From Alphaproteobacteria bacterium (GTDB lineage Bacteria; Pseudomonadota; Alphaproteobacteria; UBA9219), in contig WREW01000001.1 of the NCBI GenBank assembly GCA_009779135.1, positions 237,498 to 301,497 of the forward strand: a DNA stretch of 64,000 nt, read 5' to 3'. Position 1 is the stretch's first letter. Every line of letters starts with the position of its first letter. Below the pieces are notes generated by a model, which was given only the letters and a program-made list of their open reading frames with translations, did not search any database and was not told the origin of the DNA. Position numbers and translations under genes: made by a program. Below are positions 1 to 8,148 of the stretch, one piece after another.

Positions 1-462
1 TACTGGCTCGCCGACTACATGGCACCGATGCAAAAAGAGCTTGTCAATCTTTACATCGCCTATTACGCCCGCCAAAAAGTCGGCGCGACCATTCATGCGC
101 CTTCGACATGTATTCCCGCCGGCGGATGGGAAATTATTTTGCTTGAAGAAGATGAAATCATTCTTGCGGATCGTCCCAAGCGGCTTGTGCGCATGATGAT
201 ACAAAAAGGAGCCGAGCGGCAGCTTGTTTATTACTGGTTTTATCAGCGCGGACGTTCTATACCGGATCGCTTGACGGCCAAGGCCTATTTGTTTTGGGAT
301 GCTTTGGTTCACGGGCAGACGCAAGGCGCCTTGATCCGCGTGATTACGCCTTTGGCGCAGGATGAAACGCCTAAGGCGGCGCAGGAACGTTTAAAAGATT
401 TTCTTGCGCAAAGCCTGCCGTCTCTTGATAGCTTTTTACCGCCTTTGGAGCGTTTGCCATGA
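1..462 (+). CDS. EpsI-domain protein (exosortase-associated), 5' end cut off
   Basis: The frame is open from base 1 and ends at a TGA overlapping the next start, so this is the 3' part of a gene cut by the window edge. About 153 codons are visible. The segment HAPSTCIPAGGWEI carries the conserved His and Cys-x-GGW signature of the EpsI (DUF3485) family. In known systems EpsI is encoded beside, or fused to the C-terminus of, an exosortase in exopolysaccharide loci, where it is thought to act at the inner membrane in export or surface sorting. The polysaccharide genes downstream fit that. Whether this is a stand-alone EpsI or the tail of an exosortase-EpsI fusion cannot be told without upstream sequence. 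The internal Met at base 19 is not the real start, because the family signature is already running before it. Confidence 0.8.
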   Translation, partial: YWLADYMAPMQKELVNLYIAYYARQKVGATIHAPSTCIPAGGWEIILLEEDEIILADRPKRLVRMMIQKGAERQLVYYWFYQRGRSIPDRLTAKAYLFWDALVHGQTQGALIRVITPLAQDETPKAAQERLKDFLAQSLPSLDSFLPPLERLP

Positions 463-1424
463 GCAAAAAGGGACTGTTCTTTTTTCTTGCCCTGCTGCTT
501 GCAAGCCAGAGCCTAAACGCCAAAGAAGGCGACTTGCCGCCCATTGCCGCGCAGGATGCCGGTTATATCGTGAAAACTTTCGACAGCACGTTTACAGCCG
601 CTGAGGTTGATTTCAAAGATACGCGCCAATCCGGCTTTAAATGGTATGTCGGGCGTTTTTTCAAATGGAAACCCACGCCGGAGGATTATTTTGGAACGCA
701 TGAAGACGGCGCGCTTCTGATTAAAACAGGTTTTGGCAATTCCAATATGGAAATTGCCACAGCAGCAAAGGCAAAAGGAAGCCGAAACTGGCTTGGCCGC
801 GCCTTTGGCGGCGGCGGTTATTTTGAAGCCGAGCTTGCGTTTGATCCGCAGGATGTTCGCAAACCCGACAGAAAAGGATGGCCTTCTTTCTGGGCCATGT
901 CGCTTGAACATCTGGCCCAGCTGCCGCAAAAACAGTGGGAAGGGCAGGGCAAGGGCTATGAGCATTTTATTGAGGTGGATATTTTCGAATATCTTTTTGA
1001 AGATTCCGAGGAAGACCGCTATATTTACAGCGCCACCATGCATGACTGGCATGGCGTGTGGAAACAGACCTGCCCGCAGATGGGATTTTGCGATCATCGC
1101 CTTCTTTGGAAACAGTCAAAAAGGCGCGTTCCCAAGGGCACGGATTTCACATCTTATCACAAATACGGCTTTTTGTGGATTCCGGCCACGGAAAAGACAA
1201 AAGGGTCCGCACAGTTTTTCTTTGACAGCAAACCCATCGGCGTGCTGACGACATGGTCTCTTTACGAAAACCAGCCGCCATCGCCTTACAAAAAAGCATG
1301 GACGATGGGCATTTTGGATCGTCACCATCTTGTTCTGGCGCTTGGCACGGGGATAGATCAGCCCATGCGCGTGCGCAGCGTCAAGGTTTGGCAGAAATCA
1401 GATGACCGGAACTGGGTTCAGTAA
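459..1424 (+). CDS. Secreted GH16-like glycoside hydrolase
   Basis: The 321-residue product has an N-terminal signal peptide (basic MSKK, hydrophobic core to about residue 20). Residues 170-180 read FIEVDIFEYLF, matching the E-x-D-x-x-E catalytic motif of family 16 hydrolases, with E172 as probable nucleophile and E177 as acid/base. The length and aromatic-rich jelly-roll pattern suit a single catalytic domain. Such enzymes cut beta-1,3 or beta-1,4 glycans. Inside a polymer operon it probably trims or releases the cell's own exopolysaccharide in the periplasm or outside. ATG overlaps the previous stop as ATGA, so it is translationally coupled to the EpsI gene. The specific substrate cannot be read from sequence. 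The fold call rests on the motif and context. Confidence 0.72.
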   Translation: MSKKGLFFFLALLLASQSLNAKEGDLPPIAAQDAGYIVKTFDSTFTAAEVDFKDTRQSGFKWYVGRFFKWKPTPEDYFGTHEDGALLIKTGFGNSNMEIATAAKAKGSRNWLGRAFGGGGYFEAELAFDPQDVRKPDRKGWPSFWAMSLEHLAQLPQKQWEGQGKGYEHFIEVDIFEYLFEDSEEDRYIYSATMHDWHGVWKQTCPQMGFCDHRLLWKQSKRRVPKGTDFTSYHKYGFLWIPATEKTKGSAQFFFDSKPIGVLTTWSLYENQPPSPYKKAWTMGILDRHHLVLALGTGIDQPMRVRSVKVWQKSDDRNWVQ

Positions 1425-2632
1425 TGCTTGTGAATCAGGAAAACAAAACCGCACAGAAAAAAGAACGGACGGAAGAAAGACGTGTCCGGAATCTCGCTAT
1501 GATGGTGGCGCTCAGTCTTGTGGTCGGATTTTTTGCGCTTTTCCGCCTTAAATCGCCGGTGATTCAGGAAATAGCCTTTTTGGCGCTCGTTATCCCCGCT
1601 TTGCTGCAGCTGCGCTACAAGCTTGCGGATCTGCAAAAGGTAAGGCAGGGTTTTATGCTGTCTTTGCTTTATCTTGTGCCTGTGGCGATGTCTTTTGCTT
1701 TTCATGCGGTGGAGTCGGGGCGGGTTTCTTTTTATAATCTTGTAATTCTCGGCAATCTTTATCTGGCGTTTCTTTTGGCCTGTTTGTTTGCCTCCGGCGT
1801 GCGCTTTGGTCTTGTGCGGCAGATTATGCTTTATACGGCGCTTTTTTCCCTGCCCTTGTTTTTATACGTCGCGTTTGCGCAGCGCGCGGCCATGATCTGG
1901 GGGCGCTGGACGCCTTTTCAGCTGCAGCCTAACTGGTGGGGCATGATGGTTTTAGGTTTTGCTTGGGGCGCCATGATGATAAAAAACGCGCCCGCCCGTG
2001 CTGCAGCGCTTATGGGCGCTTTTCTTTATATGGTCGCCTTGCAATCGCGTGGCTCGCTGGTGGCCTTGTTGCCGGTCATATTGCTCAGCAGCGGTTTTTT
2101 TATACCGCTTAACGCAAAAAAAATGGCGCTTGGGCTGCTTTTGTCGCTTTTGCTTTTGGCGGCAGGCGTTGTGACGGATCTTACCATGGAACGCGGCCTT
2201 CTTGAGCGCGCCGTTGATTATGTGGCCACGGATGTTTTTCTTGTCGATGATGAACAGCGCGGGTTGGGATCGGGCCTGACGGGACGGACGGAAGGCTACA
2301 AAATAGGCTGGCGGGTTTTTGCAGAGTCGCCCTTTTTCGGCGGAGGCTTTGGCGAATATGGCTTTATCCATAACGGCTTTTTGCTGACTTTGGCCGAAAG
2401 CGGCCTTTTAGCGCTTGGCGGGATGCTCTTTTTAATGGCCCGCGCCTTGACAGGCTTTGTAAAAGAGCGCAACTGGATCTCTCTGGGTCTTATGCTGAGC
2501 TACATCGCCGCGCTTTTGACCTTTCCGCGCTCCTTTAACATCAACATGACCGGATTCATGTTTATCATTTTGTTGATGCAAGGCTGCGCGCGAACCCCGC
2601 CGGAAAAGAAAAAATACAGGTTTACAACATGA
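1424..2632 (+). CDS. O-antigen ligase/polymerase family membrane protein (Wzy/WaaL-like)
   Basis: The 402-residue product has roughly ten hydrophobic segments after a charged N-terminus. The large periplasmic region holds the family hallmark area: QSRGSLVALLPV near residue 208, then LTGRTEGYKIGW and a Gly-rich GGGFGEYGFIHNGF stretch before the last membrane spans. Wzy-type polymerases and WaaL ligases share this Wzy_C architecture and move undecaprenyl-linked glycans in the periplasm. Beside a Wzx-like flippase and nucleotide-sugar genes, a polymerase role is the simplest reading, but ligase activity is not excluded. The start ATG shares one base with the preceding TAA, and the stop overlaps the next start, placing it within one transcript. 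Confidence 0.82.
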   Translation: MLVNQENKTAQKKERTEERRVRNLAMMVALSLVVGFFALFRLKSPVIQEIAFLALVIPALLQLRYKLADLQKVRQGFMLSLLYLVPVAMSFAFHAVESGRVSFYNLVILGNLYLAFLLACLFASGVRFGLVRQIMLYTALFSLPLFLYVAFAQRAAMIWGRWTPFQLQPNWWGMMVLGFAWGAMMIKNAPARAAALMGAFLYMVALQSRGSLVALLPVILLSSGFFIPLNAKKMALGLLLSLLLLAAGVVTDLTMERGLLERAVDYVATDVFLVDDEQRGLGSGLTGRTEGYKIGWRVFAESPFFGGGFGEYGFIHNGFLLTLAESGLLALGGMLFLMARALTGFVKERNWISLGLMLSYIAALLTFPRSFNINMTGFMFIILLMQGCARTPPEKKKYRFTT

Positions 2633-3552
2633 CTTATGCGCCGATCGCCGTTTTTGCTTATGACCGCGTGGATCATTTTGAAAAAATGATGGCCAGTTTG
2701 CGGGCCTGTCACGGCTTTGCGCAAAGTCCGGTGACGATTTTTCTTGACGGCGCCAAAGGCGCGCAGGATGCCCCGCGCGTTGAAGCGATGCGCAGCTTTG
2801 CGCGCAATCTCGGCCTTGCCAATGTTCAGCTGGTCGAGCGTGAAAAAAACATGGGCCTTAAAGCCTCCATTTTTGACGGCGTCAGCAAGCTTTGCCGCCA
2901 GCATGGCAAGGTTATTGTGCTTGAAGATGATCTTTTGGTTTCGCCTTGCATTTTGGATTATTTCAATGCGGCGCTTGAGCGCTACAAGGACGAAACGCGC
3001 ATCTGGAGCGTCATCGGCTACCAGTTTGACGTCCCCGCCTTGCGCGCGTATGACAAGGCGCTTATTTTGCCTTTTACGCATTGTTGGGGCTGGGCCACAT
3101 GGGATCGTGCTTTTTCAAAGTTTTCTTTGGATGTAGATGTCCCGCAGCGTGATTTCAATTCAAAAACTTTTCAGCGCTTTTTCGATGTGGGCGGCGTGCG
3201 CGATTATACCGCCATGCTGAAACTTGCCATGCAGGGCCGCATCAACAGCTGGTTCATCCGCTGGTACTACACGATCTTTTGCCGGCATGGCGTCAGTGTG
3301 TTTCCACCGGCAAGCTATGTCGCCAATATCGGCCTTGGCGCGGGCGGCACGCATGCCTCAGGACTTAATCCTTACCATCTTCTTGTGCGTCCTGCCCCTT
3401 TAAAGGAAGATCTTGTCACCTTGCCCGCAACATTCTGTGTGGATTACTGGGCTTTGGATCTGATGAGAAAATCTTGGGACGCAAAGGTTCAAAAAGGGAT
3501 CAGCTTTTTGGGCCGCATCAAGCGGATTTTAAAGGCTTTGCTCGGGAAATGA
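2629..3552 (+). CDS. Glycosyltransferase, GT-A fold (GNT-I/GT2-like)
   Basis: The 307-residue soluble protein opens with YAPIAVFAYDRVDHF, a GT-A nucleotide-sugar fold start. It has a strong acidic metal-binding motif VIVLEDDLLVS near residue 100, then the conserved THCWGWATWDRAF segment seen in bacterial GNT-I-like transferases. It would add a sugar to a lipid-linked intermediate on the cytoplasmic face. Donor and acceptor are not readable from sequence. GDP-mannose, GDP-fucose and UDP-glucuronate are the donors made by neighbouring genes. Its start overlaps the polymerase stop (ATGA), and its own stop overlaps the next ATG, so it is an internal gene of the five-gene operon. Confidence 0.8.
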   Translation: MTYAPIAVFAYDRVDHFEKMMASLRACHGFAQSPVTIFLDGAKGAQDAPRVEAMRSFARNLGLANVQLVEREKNMGLKASIFDGVSKLCRQHGKVIVLEDDLLVSPCILDYFNAALERYKDETRIWSVIGYQFDVPALRAYDKALILPFTHCWGWATWDRAFSKFSLDVDVPQRDFNSKTFQRFFDVGGVRDYTAMLKLAMQGRINSWFIRWYYTIFCRHGVSVFPPASYVANIGLGAGGTHASGLNPYHLLVRPAPLKEDLVTLPATFCVDYWALDLMRKSWDAKVQKGISFLGRIKRILKALLGK

Positions 3553-4394
3553 TAAAAAAACTCGCCACGCTCGTTCTTCAAGCTCTGCCGGATGCTCTGG
3601 CGCTGCATCTTTTGTTTTTCTATAAGCTCGGACGCTTTGGAAACTTTGCAAAACCGCGCACGCTGAATGAAAAAATAAACTGGCGCAAGCTTTACCAGCG
3701 TGATCCTCGTTTTTCTGTTTTTGCCGACAAGCTGGCCGTCAAGGACGAGATCGCAAAACTGATCGGCCCGCAACATGTTATTCCTACCCTTTGGTCGGGC
3801 GATCGGGGGAAAGACATTCCTTTTGACCAATTAAAGCCGCCTTATGTCATCAAAACCAATCACGGCTGCAATGACAGTATTTTTGTGAAAGACGCGCAGA
3901 CGCTTGATCGGAAGGCCGTTATAGAAGCTATCAACAAAAGCAACGCGGCTGTTTTCGGCCTCTTGCGGCGCGAATGGCTTTACTGGCACATCAAGCCGAA
4001 GATTTTGATTGAAACCATGTTGACGGACGAAAAGGGCGCGCCGCCCAAAGATTACAAGTTTTTCGTCTATCACGGCTATGTGCATTTTGTGCAGGTGGAT
4101 GAGGATCGTTTTGGCGCGCACCGCAGGGCGTTTTTCGATCATAACTGGAACAAGCTGCCTTTTACCATGAATTATCCTTTGCTTGAAGAAGATGTGGAAA
4201 AACCGGCCTCTTATGAACTTATGGTGGAACTTGCGACCCGCATCGGCAGTCTTTTTGATTTTGCGCGTGTGGATTTTTATGCGCCCGCGCAAGGTGTTTT
4301 CTTTGGTGAAGTGACCTTTTATCCCGCAAGCGGCATCGGACGCTTTCACCCCGATCTTTGGGATGAAGTTCTGGGGAAGCCTTGGGTTATTTAA
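3549..4394 (+). CDS. TupA-like ATP-grasp protein of polysaccharide synthesis
   Basis: I start at the ATG that overlaps the previous TGA (ATGA), giving 281 residues. A longer frame from base 3474 lies inside the glycosyltransferase gene and adds nothing family-like. The N-terminal pattern NEKINWRKLYQRDPRFS followed by DKLAVKDEI is typical of TupA-like ATP-grasp proteins. Later segments IKTNHGCND and KDYKFFVYHG fit the ATP/Mg-binding core. Family members occur in capsule, teichuronopeptide and exopolysaccharide clusters, where they may attach amino acids or other groups to the glycan; the reaction is rarely proven. It is the last gene of the operon, followed by a palindromic repeat and a convergent gene. 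Confidence 0.78.
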   Translation: MIKKLATLVLQALPDALALHLLFFYKLGRFGNFAKPRTLNEKINWRKLYQRDPRFSVFADKLAVKDEIAKLIGPQHVIPTLWSGDRGKDIPFDQLKPPYVIKTNHGCNDSIFVKDAQTLDRKAVIEAINKSNAAVFGLLRREWLYWHIKPKILIETMLTDEKGAPPKDYKFFVYHGYVHFVQVDEDRFGAHRRAFFDHNWNKLPFTMNYPLLEEDVEKPASYELMVELATRIGSLFDFARVDFYAPAQGVFFGEVTFYPASGIGRFHPDLWDEVLGKPWVI

Positions 4395-4396
4395 GT

Positions 4397-4515
4397 CCCC
4401 CTCTTGTCATTGCGAGGAAGGACTTCAGGCCTGACGCGGCAATCCCTACAACATCGCCGAGATTGCCGCGTCAATCCGGCTTCGCCGGCTTTCCTCGCAA
4501 TGACAATGGGGAGGG
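4397..4515. repeat. Dispersed palindromic repeat, family A, copy 1
   Basis: The outer arms TTGTCATTGCGAGGA and TCCTCGCAATGACAA are perfect inverted repeats. The inner arms GACGCGGCAAT and ATTGCCGCGTC pair around CCCTACAACATCGCCGAG. Flanking C-rich and G-rich runs extend the symmetry. It fills the gap between two convergent genes, where its transcript could fold in both directions and act as terminator or 3' mRNA protector. Confidence 0.88.
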
Positions 4516-4525
4516 GAGGATGGCT

Positions 4526-5962
4526 TTAGACGCGCTGACGGATTTTCTTCAGTAAGGATTTAAGCCGCTTTCTTTCCGAAAGCACCAAAACACCCCCATA
4601 AATAAACGCGCCAAGAACAACCATAATAACAAGGTTGAAAAAGGCCGCGCTTGGAACAAGAGGGCTTTGCGTAAAAAGCCAAAGCCCAATCATCATCACA
4701 AGACCGGAAAAAAGCGGAGAGGCCAGCGTTTTATAGCCTTCTTTCAAAGAAAGCCGCGCGCGTTTGCGCACCAGAAGGGAATAGCTTATCAAGGCCAGAA
4801 AGGTCACGATGGTTTTCCAGATCACAACCGCTTCAAAGCCATAAGCGACTGCGGCAAAACTACCCAGAACGCCGATGGTGACCACCATAGTTTGCGCGCG
4901 CAAGTAAGCGGCTGTTTGACGGCAGGCGCGTAAAATACTGCGCAAAATCGTGTTGATCGCAAAAGTAAAGGATGTCAGCGCAAAAATCTGCATCGCAAGC
5001 GCGCTGTCTTCCCATTGCTTGCCGAAAAGAAAAGGAATAAAAACGTCAGCCGTTAAAATCATGCCACCCACAACAGGGATCATAATAAGACCGGCGACAA
5101 AAAACGTCTGTTTGACAATGACTTTCTTTTGCGCGTGATCGTCGTCAAGCTCGGCCAGCGCCGGATAAATCACGGTCAGAACAGGCTGGATGATTCCGTC
5201 CTGAATCGCCCCGCAAACACGCGCCACAAAGGCATAATAGCCGACAGCCAGCGGCCCCAGAAAAAGGCCTAAAATAAAGCGCGGCGATTGCGTATCAAGA
5301 AAAGACACAAACAAAGTTCCTGTTTGCGCCAAGCCAAGCCGCAACATGTCGGCCATGGCTTTTGTTTTGAAAATAAGGCGTGGCCGCCAGCTTGATGTGA
5401 ACCAGAGCACAATCAAAATCGCACCTTGCGCGGTGATTTGCTGCAAAGCCAGCGAAAAAGCGCCAAACCCGTTCAGCACGGCCCAGATGCCCGCAATCCC
5501 GCCTGCCAGCGCGGCAAAAAAAGTGCGGATCGTAAAAATGCGAAAATCCATTGTCGCGGTAATCAGCGCGGTGGGCACGGCTGCCAATGAAAAAAGAAAA
5601 GGCAGCGGCGAAAAAGCCTGAAGCAAAGGCGCAAGCCGCTCATACTCGAACAAAAGCGCAAAAGGCTGCGCCAGAAAAAAGGACAAAAGACTCAAGGCAA
5701 ACCCTAGGCCGCTTATCATAAAAAACAGCGAGGAAAGTCGTTCTTCATCCCTGATGCGCATGCTGATAATGGCATCGACAAGGCCCAAAGTGACGTTGTT
5801 CATAAGCATCATCACCATGGTACACAAGGCCACAAGCCCGTATTCGGACGGGCCGATGATGCGCGCAATCACGGCAAAAACAACAAAAGACGAAATCTGC
5901 TGTGCGCCTTTTTCAAGGAACAGCCAGAAGGCGCCTTTCGCCATTTTCTTTTTAATGCTCAT
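4526..5962 (-). CDS. Wzx-like polysaccharide flippase (MATE/MOP superfamily)
   Basis: The 478-residue product is almost entirely hydrophobic, with 12-14 predicted spans. The N-terminal MAKGAFWLFLEKGAQQISSF and following VIARIIGPSEYGLVAL are typical of the polysaccharide-transport branch of the MOP exporter superfamily. Such flippases move undecaprenyl-diphosphate-linked repeat units from cytoplasm to periplasm for a Wzy polymerase. A Wzy-like gene lies in the facing operon. Its ATG overlaps the fcl stop (ATGA), so it is last in gmd-fcl-flippase. Sugar specificity cannot be inferred. Confidence 0.88.
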   Translation of the reverse strand: MSIKKKMAKGAFWLFLEKGAQQISSFVVFAVIARIIGPSEYGLVALCTMVMMLMNNVTLGLVDAIISMRIRDEERLSSLFFMISGLGFALSLLSFFLAQPFALLFEYERLAPLLQAFSPLPFLFSLAAVPTALITATMDFRIFTIRTFFAALAGGIAGIWAVLNGFGAFSLALQQITAQGAILIVLWFTSSWRPRLIFKTKAMADMLRLGLAQTGTLFVSFLDTQSPRFILGLFLGPLAVGYYAFVARVCGAIQDGIIQPVLTVIYPALAELDDDHAQKKVIVKQTFFVAGLIMIPVVGGMILTADVFIPFLFGKQWEDSALAMQIFALTSFTFAINTILRSILRACRQTAAYLRAQTMVVTIGVLGSFAAVAYGFEAVVIWKTIVTFLALISYSLLVRKRARLSLKEGYKTLASPLFSGLVMMIGLWLFTQSPLVPSAAFFNLVIMVVLGAFIYGGVLVLSERKRLKSLLKKIRQRV

Positions 5963-6906
5963 GAAGCTTTATGATCCAAAAACCATTGATAGGCAACTTT
6001 CAAACCATCCTCAAGCGATGTCGGGGCGCGCCAGCCCATCGCGTGCATGCGGCTGCTGTCCATCAGCTTGCGCGGCGTGCCGTCGGGTTTGGAATCGTCA
6101 AACAAAAAATCCCCTTCAAACCCGACAGTTTTTGCAATGGTTTTTGCCAACTGGAGGATCGTATACTCAAGGCCCGAGCCGACATTGATGTGCGGCTCGC
6201 CATCATAGTTTTCCATCAAAAACACCAGAGCATCCGCAAGATCATCCACATAAAGAAACTCGCGCAAAGGGCTGCCTGTCCCCCAAAGCTCCATGCTTGG
6301 GGCGCCGCTCTGCTTGGCCTTATGCGCTTTTTGAATAAGGGACGCTACGACATGACCTCCCTCAGGATCGTAATTATCGCCCGCGCCGAACAGATTGGTC
6401 GGCATCGCCGCGATAAAATTGCAGCCATATTGGCGGCGATAGGCCTGACACATTTTGATTCCGGCGATCTTGGCAAGCGCATACCATTCATTGGTCTGCT
6501 CAAGCGGGCCCGACAGCAGAGCTTCCTCCTTCATGGGCTGCGCGGCCATACGCGGATAAATGCAGGAAGATCCCAAAAATAAAAGTTTTTCGACCTTGTT
6601 GATATAAGCTGCATGGATGATGTTGGCTTCCATCATGAGATTGTCGTAAAGAAACGCGGCTGGGTAAGTATTGTTGGCCCAGATTCCTCCCACTTTGGCG
6701 GCGGCCAGAAAGATGCAGTCAGGCTTGTTTTTTTTGATCCAGCCTTCCACCTGATCCTGACGGCGCAAATCAAGTTCATCCTGCGTGGCGCAAAGAAGCG
6801 TGCAATTTTCTTTTTCCAAACGCCGCATCAGCGCAGCACCCACCATGCCGCGATGGCCGGCAACCCAGATTTTTTTGCCGGAAAGAGCGTATTTAGTCGT
6901 TTCCAT
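5959..6906 (-). CDS. fcl: GDP-L-fucose synthase (GDP-4-keto-6-deoxymannose epimerase/reductase)
   Basis: This 315-residue short-chain dehydrogenase has the NADP-binding motif GHRGMVG at residues 17-23, the GSSCIYP segment at 112-118, and the catalytic pair Y142 and K146 in YALAKIAG. It converts GDP-4-keto-6-deoxy-D-mannose to GDP-L-fucose in the cytosol, using the product of Gmd. The gmd gene lies directly upstream, and the two reading frames overlap by 14 bases, so the pair is co-transcribed. Family length and motif set are standard. The product would supply a deoxysugar for the exopolysaccharide. Confidence 0.94.
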   Translation of the reverse strand: METTKYALSGKKIWVAGHRGMVGAALMRRLEKENCTLLCATQDELDLRRQDQVEGWIKKNKPDCIFLAAAKVGGIWANNTYPAAFLYDNLMMEANIIHAAYINKVEKLLFLGSSCIYPRMAAQPMKEEALLSGPLEQTNEWYALAKIAGIKMCQAYRRQYGCNFIAAMPTNLFGAGDNYDPEGGHVVASLIQKAHKAKQSGAPSMELWGTGSPLREFLYVDDLADALVFLMENYDGEPHINVGSGLEYTILQLAKTIAKTVGFEGDFLFDDSKPDGTPRKLMDSSRMHAMGWRAPTSLEDGLKVAYQWFLDHKAS

Positions 6907-7966
6907 GGTGGCGGAAACCTTTCTCTTGGGCGATCATCTTCAAATCCGCCGCCACCATTTCCTTGACCAGCGTGGCAAAGGGCGTTGTGTGTTTCCAGCC
7001 CAGCTTTTCATGCGCTTTTGTGGGATCGCCGATCAAAAGATCAACCTCGGTCGGGCGGAAATAACGCGGATCAATCGCAATCAAAGGCCGCCCTGTTTTG
7101 CTGTCAAGACCCTTTTCCTCAAGACCTTTGCCTTCCCAAGTGATCGAGATCCCGATTTCCGCAAAGGCCAGTTCAATGAAGCTGCGCACGCTGTTGGTTT
7201 CGCCCGTCGCCAGCACGAAATCCTCAGCCGTGTCTTGCTGCAAAATGCGCCACATGCCGTCCACATAATCGCGCGCATGCCCCCAGTCACGCTTGGCATC
7301 GATATTGCCGACATAAAGCATATCTTGCAGGCCGAGATGAATAGCCGCCACCGCGCGGGTGATCTTGCGCGTTACAAACGTCTCGCCGCGCACAGGGCTT
7401 TCATGATTAAAGAGAATACCATTGCAGGCAAACATGCCGTAAGCCTCGCGGTAATTCACCGTAATCCAGTAAGCGTAAAGCTTGGCTGCGGCATAAGGGC
7501 TGCGCGGATAAAAAGGCGTCGTTTCTTTTTGCGGGATCTCCTGCACCATACCATAAAGCTCGGAAGTCGAGGCCTGATAAAAGCGCGTTTGCTTTTCCAT
7601 CCCCAGAATACGAATCGCCTCCAAAAGCCTGAGCGTGCCGATGGCATCCGCATTGGCGGTGTATTCAGGAGTCTCAAAACTCACCTGAACATGACTCTGC
7701 GCGGCGAGATTATAGACTTCATCAGGCCGGATTTCGTTAACAAGGCGGATCAAATTAGTCGAGTCCGTCATGTCACCGTAATGCATACGAAAGCGAACAT
7801 CTTCGTCATGCGGATCCTGATAAAGATGATCCACGCGCGCGGAGTTGAAGGAAGAGGAGCGCCGTTTAAGTCCATGAACATCATAGCCTTTTTCCAATAA
7901 CAAGGCCGCCAGATAAGCGCCGTCCTGACCGGTGACGCCTGTGATAAGAGCTGTTTTTTTGCTCAC
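6893..7966 (-). CDS. gmd: GDP-mannose 4,6-dehydratase
   Basis: The 357-residue protein starts [16 protein letters not shown], with the Rossmann motif GVTGQDG at residues 10-16. It carries [15 protein letters not shown], which contacts cofactor and GDP in the Gmd family. STSELYG lies at 133-139, and the catalytic Tyr-Lys pair is Y158/K162. It dehydrates GDP-D-mannose to GDP-4-keto-6-deoxy-D-mannose, the first step to GDP-fucose or GDP-rhamnose. It is the first gene of the reverse operon. A good SD (AAGGAGCA on the minus strand) precedes the start. The substrate comes from manC, transcribed divergently next door. Confidence 0.95.
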   Translation of the reverse strand: MSKKTALITGVTGQDGAYLAALLLEKGYDVHGLKRRSSSFNSARVDHLYQDPHDEDVRFRMHYGDMTDSTNLIRLVNEIRPDEVYNLAAQSHVQVSFETPEYTANADAIGTLRLLEAIRILGMEKQTRFYQASTSELYGMVQEIPQKETTPFYPRSPYAAAKLYAYWITVNYREAYGMFACNGILFNHESPVRGETFVTRKITRAVAAIHLGLQDMLYVGNIDAKRDWGHARDYVDGMWRILQQDTAEDFVLATGETNSVRSFIELAFAEIGISITWEGKGLEEKGLDSKTGRPLIAIDPRYFRPTEVDLLIGDPTKAHEKLGWKHTTPFATLVKEMVAADLKMIAQEKGFRHHGND

Positions 7967-7997
7967 TTTTTTGCTCCTTAAACATCAATCCATCTTG

Positions 7998-8011
7998 GGG
8001 TGAATACACCC
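7998..8011. promoter_or_regulatory. Small inverted repeat in gmd/manC divergent promoter region
   Basis: GGGTG-AATA-CACCC is a perfect five-base-pair inverted repeat 32 bases before gmd, in the only intergenic space between the divergent gmd and manC operons. It could be an operator half-pair or the tip of a 5' leader hairpin. There is no second copy nearby, so support is weak. Confidence 0.25.
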
Positions 8012-8148
8012 TTTTGTGCGTGTGTTCAACGGGTAACGCTGCGCGCAAGAGATAATATTTTCTGTTGAAATGATTACGTATGTTGTTAGGATTCGCCCGT
8101 CAGAAAAACAAAGCATTGAAACTTATAAGGCCTGCGTTAGAAACAAGC

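Noticed and set aside
6785-7900. Open frame of about 370 codons on the plus strand opposite gmd and fcl
   Set aside because: It mirrors strongly conserved enzyme genes on the other strand, has no SD and no recognisable protein features, and results from codon bias.
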